64,000 nucleotides of DNA. It comes from Cephalotus follicularis (lineage: Eukaryota; Streptophyta; Magnoliopsida; Oxalidales; Cephalotaceae). This document shows positions 22,000 to 31,551 of this stretch, piece by piece. Both the position numbers and the translations under genes were made by a program. Numbering within the stretch: the first letter of the stretch is position 1; each line of letters starts with the position of its first letter. The stretch lies in the NCBI GenBank assembly GCA_001972305.1, contig BDDD01000174.1:62001-126000 (forward strand), read 5' to 3'. The notes under the pieces are model-generated. The model worked only from the letters and a program-made list of their open reading frames with translations, was not told the DNA's origin and did no database searches.

Positions 22000-22305
22000 G
22001 TCGATGTCTATAATAAAAACCGATGTCTTTTCTGGGTTTCAGAAAACACGTCGACGTCTTTTGTTAGAAGTCGACGTCTTTTTTGGGCAATACAAAGAGC
22101 TATGAACGAGGGATCGACATGTTTCAATAAAGGGATCGACTTCTTTGAGTAAAATCGACCTGTAACTTTTGACCAAAAGGGATCGACGTCTTTAGTCAAA
22201 GAAGTCGACGTCTTTCAAGCGCATCTCAGCAAATCGTGACTTTTACAAGAAGACATCGACGCCTTTCAAAAGAAGTCGACGTCTTCTCCTGCAGCAGAAA
22301 TAGAA
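22000..22305. repeat. M2 palindrome array in Athila-like 5' LTR
   Basis: About 12 copies, many as GTCGACGTCTTT with a right-arm preference, opposite to copia 1 where the left arm is kept. AAAATCGACCTGTAACTTTT at 22151-22170 is the exact reverse complement of 20 bases in the copia 1 array (11808-11827). The 3' LTR has the same array at 28090-28385. Confidence 0.9.
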
Positions 22306-22373
22306 AGATTAGATTTTTTTGCCAGATTTTGTAACTAGGATTGCTTTATTTCTGTTTTTGATCAATTTTGTAG

Positions 22374-22382
22374 TATATAAAC
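22374..22382 (+). promoter_or_regulatory. TATA box in Athila-like 5' LTR
   Basis: TATATAAAC stands about 70 bases downstream of the M2 array. The 3' LTR has the same box near 28466. The location suits the U3/R border. Confidence 0.6.
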
Positions 22383-22672
22383 AATGTTATTTCGGCCAAA
22401 TAGGGCAGAGTGTGTGGAAGTAGCCACCTCCCTCCTTCTTTACTCCTTAGTTTAGTTTCATTATGTTTTGTAGTTAGTTTTTCAAGGTTTTGGGTTAGAA
22501 CAAAGCCTAGATTGTTATTGTTTCAATTCCATCAATAAAAATCCTTGAATATTTTATTTGTTATTCAATATTTCTACCTTCGCTCACACTTTGTTTGTCT
22601 TATTAAATTCCACACTCATCTTGTCGGTGAAGCTGAAAGTTGGTGAATAAATGGAGCTTAATTCAACGGAGT

Positions 22673-22825
22673 CTACTCATACGATTTGCCGCAACGAACA
22701 CACTTCGTATAGACCTAGCATGACTACTCATACGTCTTGTCTGATTAAAATACACACTTAGTATAGACCTAGCATGACTACTCATACGTCTTGTCATCAT
22801 CGCCACACTCCGTATCGACCTAGCT
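22673..22825 (+). repeat. Tandem repeats in Athila-like 5' LTR
   Basis: Three units of 50-55 bases starting CTACTCATACG at 22673, 22723 and 22778, each followed by an ACTTCGTATAGACCTAGCATGA-like end. The reverse-orientation equivalents are in element A at 10410-10560. Confidence 0.9.
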
Positions 22826-23098
22826 GCCGTTGTTTACCAAGGTATGATCGTTCAACTTCATGGAATTGTTCAATACAATCTACGGTGAGCTTCTATACCC
22901 TAAACCGCTTTTCAATTATATCTTTTCTTAGTTTATATTCATTAGTTTTTAATAGTTTATCTCAAAATTGGTATACTTCACCTAGGTTGGATAGATTACA
23001 AATAGTTTACGTTTCTCTGCGTTCGACCCATTACTGCATGATCCGTGCACTTGCGGCTATAAATTTTAAAACATTCTTTTTCACAGTGAAAAAGTTTT

Positions 23099-23116
23099 TG
23101 GCGCCATTTCCGGGGA
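23099..23116 (+). promoter_or_regulatory. Primer-binding site of Athila-like 2 (tRNA-Asp)
   Basis: TGGCGCCATTTCCGGGGA differs at two positions from the perfect complement of the plant tRNA-Asp 3' end. It lies just after the LTR. Confidence 0.85.
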
Positions 23117-23426
23117 GGCGGTTTAAATTAGTTTAAATTTATTCGGCTAATTCGTAGTATTTATTTTTGTTTTATTTTTCTGTTTTTTGTGTTTTTGTAA
23201 CAATTCTAATTTAGTTTAATTAGGAATCATCATAACCCTTAACAAACCGTAATCTCATTTGCATAATCTTTAACAAAATTCTAACTTAGATAATTAGGTT
23301 CAGCATAAATTTTAACAACATTTTAACTTCATCATTGCATAACTTTAACAATTTTCTAACTTAGATAATTAGGTTTCTTGCTTTAGCTTAGGTTCTCTGA
23401 CTTAGTTTTAGTTTATAACCGATTGG
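23117..23426 (+). other. Untranslated leader of Athila-like 2
   Basis: About 310 AT-rich bases between primer site and gag. It contains repeated phrases TTCTAACTTAGATAATTAGGTT (near 23280 and 23350) and CATAACTTTAACA. No coding signal. Confidence 0.6.
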
Positions 23427-24560
23427 GTGCGTGGTCCAAATCATCGCTTAGAAAGAATTAATCAACCAAGACCAATGGCGGACGCACGCCCACTTCAAAC
23501 TCTTCGTGATAAATTCTACCCCGCTAGGACAGCGCAACCATCCAGTATCCTGTTGCCTGCACCTAACGGGAACAATTTTGAGTTAAAATCACAATTCATT
23601 AGCATGCTCCCGCACTTCCATGATGTACCCAATGAGGATGCATATCTCTTCCTTCGCGAGTTCGATGAGGTATGTGCCCTCATGAAACTTCAGGAACTAT
23701 CTGACGATGATATCAAGTTGCGATTCATCAATTTTGCTCTTAAAGATGGAGCTAAGAAGTGGCTCTACAGTTTCCAACCTAATTCCATCTCCACTTGGGA
23801 TCAGTTCACTGTCTCGTTCCTTATGAAATTCTTTTCGCTTCATAAAACCAATAAACTTAGGAACGACATTCTCCAGTTTCGTCAAAAACCCAATGAATCA
23901 TTTTCTAAGTGTATGGAACGTTTTAAATATCTTCTCTTAGAGTGTCCTCATCATGGTTTGAACACGTGGCATTTATGCCAAATCATCTACGAAGGGATCG
24001 ATTACCAGACCAAGCAATTGGTCGAATCTATGTGTCCCGATGGGTTCACCTCGTACACTGATGAAAACGAGGCAAGGAATTTCCTTTTAGACTTGGGTGA
24101 GCGAACTAGAGAATGGGAGTCAGCTCAAGCTTCTGAGAGAGCATTACCAAATGAAGGGTACGTTATAGAAGGATCACTTGCGCTCATGGCACAGTTAGAT
24201 AGCCGCCTCAAGGGAATAGAGTTGTTGCTTAGGGGTTCAAGACAAGTAAATCAAATCGATCAAAGCACCCCTATGTGTTCTTGGTGTCAGTCCCCAAACC
24301 ATGTTTTTGAAGAATGCCAAATCTATCTTGACAACCATTATGCTCCTGAGAATGTGTCTGCTATGAACCAATACAACCCGTATAGTAACACTTACAATCC
24401 GGGTTGGCGAAATCATCCAAACTTCTCATGGAGTGAAGGGCAAAACATGCGAGGACAATTAAGTTTTTCTGGGCAGCCTTCCAGCGTTGGTGCCCCACCT
24501 TCACACTTTTCGGGACAACCTTCGAATTTTTTTAGCCAGTCTGCTCCATAGCAGACATAT
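23427..24560 (+). pseudogene. gag of Athila-like 2 (largely open)
   Basis: A long open stretch. In order: ADARPLQTLRDKFYPARTAQ near the N-terminus, DVPNEDAYLFLREFDEVC, the gag core STWDQFTVSFLMKFFSLHKT and ECPHHGLNTWHLCQ, GLNTW-linked FTSYTDENEARNFLLDLGE, a CCHC knuckle CSWCQSPNHVFEEC around residues 282-295, and an Athila-typical NTYNPGWRNHPNFSW segment. In other Athila elements this is the capsid/nucleocapsid protein. The rest of the coding region is interrupted, so I class it as a fossil. Confidence 0.9.
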
Positions 24561-25346
24561 CGAAGGTTTCCCCCAAATTCAAACAATGTCCAACCATCCT
24601 TCCCACAAAATCAATTCCAAAATCAACAATCACCTGGATTGTTGAACCAAAGGGAAGAAACGTCTAGGATTTCATCATTAGAAAAGAATATAGAGCTTCT
24701 CATGAGCACTATGATGACTAGTCAGAATAACCTAGAAAAGCAAATCTCTCAGCTAGCATCTGCGGTGCATACAAGAGAAAAAGGGAAGATGTCTTCCCAA
24801 CCCAAACCGAATCCTAGGACGAATATGATTCACCTCGATCGTATTCAACCGCAATGTAATCTGTAATTCTCATCTTCTTCCAACCCATTGGACCAAGCAT
24901 TTGCCTTGCGAAGTGGAAGTGAGTACCAACCAGTGGATAAAGAAGAAAATTTGAGCGAGGAGTTGGTTGAGTCATTTGTGCATAACAAAGCAAAAGAACA
25001 GTTGGTTGACTCCTTTGCGCAACCAACAAATTTGAATGTGCAAGAAGAAGTTAGGAAAGAAAAAGAAAAAGAGAAAAAAGAACAATTAATGGAAATACCC
25101 AAGCGGTCATTTGATTCCCCAGTTCCTTTTCCAAGGAGATTGCAAAATGCGAAAGTCCCCGCAATGGAAAAGATCATCAATACATTTAAACAAGTTCAAA
25201 TCAATATCCCATTGCTTGAAGCCATTGAGCAGGTCCCCTCTTACGCAAAAGTCCTTAAAGACTTATGCACTAAAAAGAGCATACTTCAGACCCCGAAAAA
25301 GGCTTTCTTGGTAGCCAACATTAGTGCACTATTTTCGTAACCCACG
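24561..25346 (+). pseudogene. gag-protease linker of Athila-like 2 (broken)
   Basis: A region coding for glutamine/asparagine-rich and then charged sequence, including LEKNIELLMSTMMTSQNN (likely coiled coil), a SGSEYQPVDK phrase, a glutamate/lysine-rich stretch, and the conserved FKQVQINIPLLEAIEQVPSY segment that precedes protease in Athila elements. The same order is seen in element A (5010-5860, minus). Confidence 0.75.
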
Positions 25347-26630
25347 ATGCGAAAGTATAAAGATCCTGACTGCCCGACAATCTCTTGTGTTATTGGTAAC
25401 ACCAAAATAGATCATGCCTTGCCCGATTTAGGAGCAAGTGTGAATTTGTTGCCTTCATTAGTTTTTGAGAAACTAGGTTTAGGAGAGTTGCACCCGACCA
25501 GTACGACTTTGCAATTAGCTGATAGGTCAGTAAAAGTACCAAGAGGGAAAATTGAGAATGTTTTGATAAAGGTTGGTGAGTTTTTCTTTCCTGTCGACTT
25601 TGTCGTATTAGATACCCAACCTGTTGTGAACATAAAAGACCAAATCCCAGTTATCCTTGGTAGACCATTCTTGGCCATAAGTAATGCATTGATTAATTGC
25701 CGAAATGGTCTCATGAAGTTGAGTTTTGGAAAGTCGTCAATGGACTTTAACATTTTTCGTTTGGGAAAGCATCAATCTGACTTTGATGATGTATACGTGA
25801 TTCGCTCGATTCCTGATACCATTGATTTGTATTTTAATATCTACTTTGATCGCAATTTCAGGAAAGAATTTGAGATAGAGGAAGTTAAACAAAAGGATAG
25901 ATTGATGTGGCTAGAAAATGAGGAAGCGTTAGCGTGGTTAGAAAGTAAGCTCTATGAGCCAACGTCGGATAGTGAATGGGATCATCTATCCCATTACACT
26001 CACAAAATTGCCACGCTTGACCAAACGTATTTTGACGAAGATTTTGATAACAACTTCATGGAATGCTTGAGAGAATTCGAGGAATTGAAGTTCACACAAA
26101 AGGAAATTCTGAGTTGGTTGGACGATGGGGACGTTGATTCAATTTTGGAAGTTCAATGGGACGATCTGTCCCATTTCACTCACAAACTTAGCACCCCATC
26201 CCACCCTCACACCATCCTCGAAAATAACTTTTTCTTTACTAAAGATAAATTAGGATTGAGGGTGGGCATTTGTATGGACCATGTGTGTGATTGGTTGTTT
26301 GGCCGTGATTATTCGTGTTCTCTTCGTTATTTTTACTGGTGGCAATCTTATTGGGACGATGCTTATATTGATAAAATGGTTTTCTCATATTATGTGTTTA
26401 AGTTTTTTCAGGCAGGTATTCATGATTTTTATTGGTGGACATCCTTTTGGGATGATGCTTATATTATTAAACCTATGCTTTCACGTGGTGTTTTTGAGTT
26501 TGCTAAGACAGGTATTGGAGACACGTTCGAAGTAAAAAGGAAGCGACCACTAACGTTTTTCAAATTTAAAGCTGCATTGATTGAAGAGGCCATGGACTTT
26601 CATGAGCCTCGTTATTTTGAGCCTCCATGA
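25347..26630 (+). pseudogene. Protease plus unfamiliar C-terminal tail, Athila-like 2
   Basis: A 427-codon open stretch. Residues 1-120 are a retropepsin-like domain with ALPDLGASVNLLPS at the active-site position, GELHPTSTTLQLADRS, and VILGRPFLAI. Reverse transcriptase would be expected next. Instead residues about 150-270 hold two acidic blocks of one type (TIDLYFNIYFDRNF..., TLDQTYFDEDFDNNF...) and residues about 325-395 two copies of FYWW(Q/T)S(Y/F)WDDAYI spaced 34 residues. I do not recognise this tail. It ends with a basic KRKRPLTFFKFK segment. Element A carries the same tail, so it is a family trait. Confidence 0.75.
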
Positions 26631-27868
26631 TCATATCCGGTAAACCCTACCTCTTTGTTCTTTATTTTATTGCATTGTTTCTTATATTTGTGTGATCATG
26701 CATTTTTCTTTTCTTTAGTTTGTTTCTAGTGCATTGAGGACAATGCAAGATTTAAGTATTGGGGGGTTTAGACCAAAGTTCATTTTAATTTTGAAAGTAG
26801 GAATAAGTGTTGATATTCTTAGAGAAAATAGAAAACCCCATAGGAGATAATAAAAATTTTGTTTCCAAGAAAAAGGAAAGGAATGCATCTCGAGGTAGGA
26901 ATTTTGTGCGAAAATTTAAATAATAAATGAATAAAAAAGGCCGATCTTGTGTGTTTTCATAGTTTCATAAGATTTTATGGAGGAGGAGGACAAGGAATTG
27001 AGGTTCTTGCATATGTGTGTATATATATATATATATGCCAAAAAAAAGAAGAGAAAAAAACATCGGTCTTAGTCTAAAGCCTATTTGGTTCGAGTAATTA
27101 AACCTTAGGGGTGTTCTACACCTAGTTCCTTAAAGCCAACTGGTTTGAGAGCAACTAGTTGAAAACTCGCTACATGGATCTTATAGAAAGCTTAAGAGGC
27201 TAAGACCTATATAAAAATTATATAAATAAATTTACCTCTTTGAATTCCGTCTTAGTCTGTAGCCTATTTGATTAGAGTAATTAAACCTTAGGGGTGTTCT
27301 ACCCCCCTGAACCCCCGCCCGCTGTCCGGGCAGCGGGACCCCCCGTCCGCTCACCGGGGAGCGGAACCCCCGTACTCCCCGAGCGTAGGGTCATACTACG
27401 GGTCCCTTGAAATATCTGCCAATTACATAATAGCAAACATAAATAATATCTTAATTGGAAATTTGGGTTCTTACATTAATGGTGAAATAATAAAATAATT
27501 TGCTAAAAGTTCCTTAATTGAGATGCGTTTTGATTCTAGAACTTGGAACGAGATAATAAAGTTCAAGTATGAGGGTGTTCTATGAATTTTTGAGTATAGA
27601 TACATTTAACCTGTTTTCAAAGTTTTAATGAACTGAATTTTGTGTGTTTATTCGCTTGGAAAACACTCACAAGACTAAACTCGTCCACTAGGGCAACCTA
27701 GGGGTTTAACAGCTTGTTGCATAAGCTAAATGCAATCGTGATTCCTACGGAAGTGAGTTAGGTTTTTGTTTATGTTCTTGTGTGTGCATTTAGTTTTTGT
27801 TTTTGTGTTTACATGTGTTTTCTAGTTTTTAGCTTTCTATTTGGTTTGCTTGAGGACAAGCAAAGTCT
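26631..27868 (+). other. 3' untranslated region of Athila-like 2
   Basis: About 1.2 kb, AT-rich, without a coding frame. It includes AGTATTGGGGGGTTTAG near 26757 (a second polypurine-like run), a TA microsatellite at 27009-27036, a direct duplication of about 45 bases (27070-27122 and 27252-27302), and a GC-rich insert (27302-27415). It is otherwise collinear with 2662-3839 of element A. Confidence 0.65.
27302..27415. repeat. GC-rich double-hairpin insert
   Basis: In an AT-rich surrounding, about 110 bases are strongly GC-rich. Two consecutive inverted repeats are visible: CCCGCTG/CAGCGGG around 27318-27338 and TCCGCTC/GAGCGGA around 27345-27366, each flanked by runs of C. Element A has no such block at the matching place. 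The origin is unknown to me. Confidence 0.8.
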
Positions 27869-27883
27869 AAGTATGGGGGTATT
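27869..27883 (+). promoter_or_regulatory. Polypurine tract of Athila-like 2
   Basis: AAGTATGGGGGTATT directly before the LTR start TGTTTAGC at 27884. Confidence 0.8.
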
Positions 27884-28554
27884 TGTTTAGCATAAAAATG
27901 TGTTGTTTTTAATGAGTTATTTGTTATATTTTTATCGTTAGAATAGACTGCTTTGGTTGTGTTATATTGATTTTTAGGTACAAGTGCCAAATGACCAAAG
28001 TGCAAGAATACTACCCAAAAGTGTGCAAATTGGAGCTTGAAAGAGTAAAGATTGAAGAATGGACAAATTCGGCAGAAAAGGAGCCAAACGCGTCGATGTC
28101 TATAATAAACATCGATGTCTTTTCTGTTTTTCATAAAACACGTCGACGTCTTTTGTTAGAAGTCGACGTTTTTTTGGGCAATACAAAGAGCTATGAACGA
28201 GGGATCGACGTGTTTCAATAAAGGGATCGACTTCTTTGAGTAAAATTGACCTGTAACTTTTGACCAAAAGGGATCGACGTCTTTAGTCAAAGAAGTCGAC
28301 ATCTTTCAAGCGCATCTCAGCAAATCGTGACTTTTACAAGAAGACATCGACGCCTTTCAAAAGAAGTCGACATCTTCTCCTGCAGCAGAAATAGAAAGAT
28401 TATATTTTTTTGCCAGATTTTGTAACTAGGATTGCTTTATTTCCGTTGTTGATCAATTTTGTAATATATAAACAATGTTATTTCGGCCAAATAGGGCAGA
28501 GTGTGTGGAAGTAGCCACCTCCCTCCTTCTTTTCTCCTTAGTTTAGCTTCATTA
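27884..28554 (+). repeat. 3' LTR of Athila-like 2, first piece
   Basis: Follows the 5' LTR with about 4% differences, including the M2 array at 28090-28385 and the TATA box, up to TAGCTTCATTA (28544-28554). Then copia A begins. The LTR resumes at 36332 within the tandem-repeat region, so about 180 bases of LTR are not represented. Confidence 0.9.
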
Positions 28555-28677
28555 CACACGCTTCCGTCTTTATAACTTCTTGTTTATTTTATAAGTTCCT
28601 AAAAATAACTACCTTAACTTTGTTATTGTTAGATCCGAAACAAGATTGGGTTTTGGCATTTTTGATCAATGTTTTGT

Positions 28678-28702
28678 NNNNNNNNNNNNNNNNNNNNNNN
28701 NN
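28678..28702. other. Assembly gap (25 N)
   Basis: Twenty-five unknown bases inside the LTR of copia A. The true size of the gap may differ. Confidence 1.
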
Positions 28703-28855
28703 AAAACAGTGAGAACAAGAATTGGCTTAAAATGTAAAAATAAGACTTTTGATTGAGCTTTTTGATTTGAATGCCTTGAGTGAGATTTCTTTGAATGATG
28801 TTTGTATGTATGATTTGCTTATGTTGTTCTCTCTTCATTCTTCAGAAACTTTCGT

Positions 28856-28865
28856 CTATTTATAG
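28856..28865 (-). promoter_or_regulatory. TATA box in copia A LTR
   Basis: CTATAAATAG on the minus strand, about 70 bases downstream of the last M1 palindrome in the element's direction. The arrangement, palindrome array then TATA, is the same as in copia 1, although the palindrome class differs. Confidence 0.65.
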
Positions 28866-28929
28866 CTTCTTGCCTCATAGATCCGTTGGGATTAGTTTAA
28901 GATTAATTCCTTAATGGAATGTCCACTGA

Positions 28930-29285
28930 AATCTGTCAGAAACTGTTCCTGTCGACTAAAGCGTCGACGGTCATGTGACCGTTGGGGATCTCAAATTTGA
29001 ATTCTCAGCTCAAAGCGCAGGCGTTCAAATGCTGGAGTCGACCGCCAGTTAAAGCGCGAACGCTTAGTCTGTGGGCGTCGATGCTTAGGCACATTTTAAT
29101 TGCCATTTCTCCACTGTCTCAGCCGGCAGGCGCTTTGTGCCTCAAAGCGCAGACGCTTGAATTTTAGGCGTCGACGGTTGGAGTGTTATTCCCAATTCTC
29201 CAAGAGCTTCACCGGTAGACGCTTTGTTCTTGTCTTGACCGTCTGTTAAAGCACAGACGCTTTGATGCTAAGCGTCGACGGTCTG
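28930..29285. repeat. M1 palindrome array in copia A LTR
   Basis: About 12 copies of AAGCGTCGACGGT, AAGCGCAGACGCTT, GCGTCGATGCTTAG and related words. Some arms are CGGT/ACCG rather than CGCTT. Spacing is 20-40 bases. Copia 1 has M2 words at the equivalent U3 place. Confidence 0.85.
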
Positions 29286-29407
29286 GGCAGTTTTTTGCAT
29301 AATTCTTGCTGGTTTGTTTATCTTTTATCTTTCTTGCACATCAAGAAACTTTGTCAAATACAAATATGTTATCATCAAAACATAGGATTGAGACATAAAT
29401 GTCAACA

Positions 29408-29421
29408 ATCTCCCCCTTTTT
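29408..29421 (-). promoter_or_regulatory. Polypurine tract of copia A
   Basis: On the minus strand AAAAGGGGGAGAT stands directly before the LTR start, as is standard in sireviruses. Confidence 0.85.
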
Positions 29422-30185
29422 GATGATGACAAAATTTGTTACATTTTAAAGCATAAAGATTGTTAAGTTATAAACATTAACAAATGAAGAGCAAATGAAG
29501 TAAAAAAATTGAGACCTTAGTTAAGAGTTCAAAAGCAATAGCACCCCCTGAGTTTATTATCTCCCCCTTAGTCATATAAGGGTTATATTACCTTGTCATT
29601 GAACCCATGATTCTATCTCTCAAATTCTCTTTCAATTTTATCATTTCTCCCCCAAACCTTTTTCTTCAAAACTTAAACTAACGCAAATATTCTCCCCCCT
29701 TTTGTTATCATCTTAAAAGGGATTAATGGACATATCCAACCTTATGACTAAACTCTTTTGAGCATACAATCTATGCTCCCAATGTTAACTTATCATCACC
29801 AAAGTCATTGCCATTTTGAACAAGTTATGGAGCTTGTAAACGTTCTGCATATGAATGTGCTGCAGAAAAAAATATTGCAAAAGTGAACATGCACAAAATG
29901 GTAAAGTATGCATCAATATATGAGCTTGTGCATATTGAGATCAATTGAATAACATACTAAATCAATTCTTTCAAGACTTAAAACATCAACATACAACCAT
30001 ATGATATATCAAGCTGCATTTTATAAAGTAATCCAACGCATTAAACATGAATCTCATTGCATTAACACCAAACATTGTCATTACATAATAAGTTTGTCAA
30101 GATACAAACTTAAATTTGCAAACCACAAGAGCATATCCAAAAGCGCAACAAAACATAAAATGCATAAAAAATGGGTTGCACATGC
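29422..30185 (-). other. Spacer between polypurine tract and third frame of copia A
   Basis: About 760 AT-rich bases with no coding region. It has further purine-rich runs when read on the minus strand (from TCTCCCCC, CTCCCCCAAA and CTCCCCCC words near 29560, 29645 and 29690). Multiple polypurine-like runs near the 3' LTR are known for sireviruses. Confidence 0.6.
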
Positions 30186-31496
30186 TTAATCCTCCATGTG
30201 AGTGCCCTCATCATCTCCTCCGAGATCACCCTCCATATCATCAGTGGTTGCACCGTCCGGGGGATCATCGTCGTGGCTGGAGGGAGAAGATATGAGTCCT
30301 CCATACTCAATAAAGCCTGCATCAGCAAATTTTTTAGCAATCCTCTTCTGACGCCTCTTCATGGACTGCATGTTTGTCTTCATTTCCTCAAAATTCTGCT
30401 GCATGCTTTTGATTGCGTCGAACATCTCATCCATCCTATTTCTTGGAGGATGGACATCCGGGGTAGGTTGAGGCTGTGGTTCGATCAGTAGGGGTACATT
30501 CTCAGCTTCTTCCCCTGCTTCGGCTTCTCCTTCTTCTTCCTCTACCCTGTTGGAGTCCTCGTCTCTCGGAATCCAAACACCTGTCCTTTTGTGCTTTTTG
30601 AACCCCATTCTTCCGAGGGTTCCTTTTCCCAGCTTGTCAGAACTTTGTAGATCATTATGCACTTCTCCAGTGAAATCGACACCAAAACACTCGAGAATCC
30701 TTGTTATAATATTGCTATATCCCAACCTAGCATTCTCCCGGTCATGAATCGAATGCATATATTTTATTATAAGAAAGGGAACATTGATAGGTCGGCTTGT
30801 GATAAAATGATACATCGTGAAAGCTTCCATGTGGGTCACTTCATCGAACCCACCGGCCTTAGGTAGAATATGCGTGCAAACCGCACGGTGCAGAAATCTA
30901 TAGTGCACGGGTAAGTTTCTTGTGTATATTCGCTGAATAGGATCAGCGTTCTCACCAAATAAAGTTCGTACACAATCAAGTTTATCGAAACCATCGCCAG
31001 TGACCCAATTGCGATGGTTCCAGCCCTTAGCCCCCAGGTTTGGAACATTCAAGATAGTATGAAGCTCACCTAAATCAAAATCAATAGACTTTGCTTTGAC
31101 AGTAGTGCTTAGGCAGTGCGAAGAGCTACTAAGAATGCGTGCATAGAACTCTTTCATGAGCTCTGGATAACTTGCTTTATATAAAGAAAAAAGAGGTTCT
31201 AGTCCTTGAAACCTAATCCATTCTACAATGGGAAAACCTTCCCTTGAACAAAAATCAAAATCAAGAACTTTACCTACGAGGATTTTTCTATTAAAGTAGG
31301 CCTCTAAATATCTAGGTTTAGGAGCAATCACCTCAGGAGTGGTGGATGAGGTGGTGGCAGCAGCTTTCTCTTTTCCCTTCTTCCCAACAGATTTCTTTTT
31401 GCCTTTGGAGCTTTGCCCTTTCTCAATACCTTTGGTTCTAACCATGATTGATGTTGTAGGAAGGTTAATCTTCGATCTTCGACTTTGAATCGCCAA
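30186..31496 (-). CDS. Third reading frame of copia A, unknown function
   Basis: An unbroken 436-codon frame downstream of RNase H, the place where some sireviruses carry an extra or envelope-like frame. Residues 1-55 are basic (lysine-rich KGKKKSVGKKGKEKAA). Residues about 60-260 form a folded-looking region with AYFNRKILVGKVLDFDFC, FPIVEWIRFQGLEPLFSLY and PELMKEFYARI, which resembles the uncharacterised putative plant transposon protein domain (recalled, not searched). Then come an acidic stretch, a predicted coiled coil (MDEMFDAIKSMQQNFEEMK) and an acidic C-terminus. I see no signal peptide or clear membrane segment. An internal Met (MVRTKG) near 31444 could be the true start. Confidence 0.75.
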   Translation of the reverse strand: MAIQSRRSKINLPTTSIMVRTKGIEKGQSSKGKKKSVGKKGKEKAAATTSSTTPEVIAPKPRYLEAYFNRKILVGKVLDFDFCSREGFPIVEWIRFQGLEPLFSLYKASYPELMKEFYARILSSSSHCLSTTVKAKSIDFDLGELHTILNVPNLGAKGWNHRNWVTGDGFDKLDCVRTLFGENADPIQRIYTRNLPVHYRFLHRAVCTHILPKAGGFDEVTHMEAFTMYHFITSRPINVPFLIIKYMHSIHDRENARLGYSNIITRILECFGVDFTGEVHNDLQSSDKLGKGTLGRMGFKKHKRTGVWIPRDEDSNRVEEEEGEAEAGEEAENVPLLIEPQPQPTPDVHPPRNRMDEMFDAIKSMQQNFEEMKTNMQSMKRRQKRIAKKFADAGFIEYGGLISSPSSHDDDPPDGATTDDMEGDLGGDDEGTHMED

Positions 31497-31551
31497 GAAA
31501 TCACCAGAGAGATGTAATTTTTTAAGTTAGGGTTCGTAACACAGTGAGGCG

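Larger units (their letters stand above)
21792..23092 (+). repeat. 5' LTR of Athila-like 2
   Basis: 1.3 kb, starting TGTTTAGCATAAAAATG. In order it holds the M2 array (22000-22300), a TATA box (22374-22382), the GGTTTTGGGTTAGAAC region, three tandem repeats (22673-22825), and CCTAGGTTGGATAGATTACAA close to the end. The exact 3' end is uncertain by a few bases; comparison with 36712 suggests about 23092. Confidence 0.85.
28555..29407 (-). repeat. 3' LTR of copia A
   Basis: On the minus strand it starts TGTTGACATTTATGTCTCAATCC at 29407, nearly identical to the start of copia 1. It then carries an M1 palindrome array and a TATA box. The end of the LTR (left side) is unclear: the C-rich TATTGCAAG end seen in copia 1 is not found, and a run of 25 N lies at 28678-28702. 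Bases 28555-28677 are therefore only tentatively LTR. Confidence 0.75.

Noticed and set aside
22774-23136. 120-codon frame as a protein gene
   Set aside because: It runs through the tandem repeats and end of the Athila-like LTR and into the primer-binding site; the same frame recurs in the 3' LTR simply because the LTRs are copies.
30501-30560. Microsatellite-like CTTCTTC run as an independent repeat
   Set aside because: It codes for the acidic glutamate stretch of the third frame of copia A on the minus strand and is part of that coding region.
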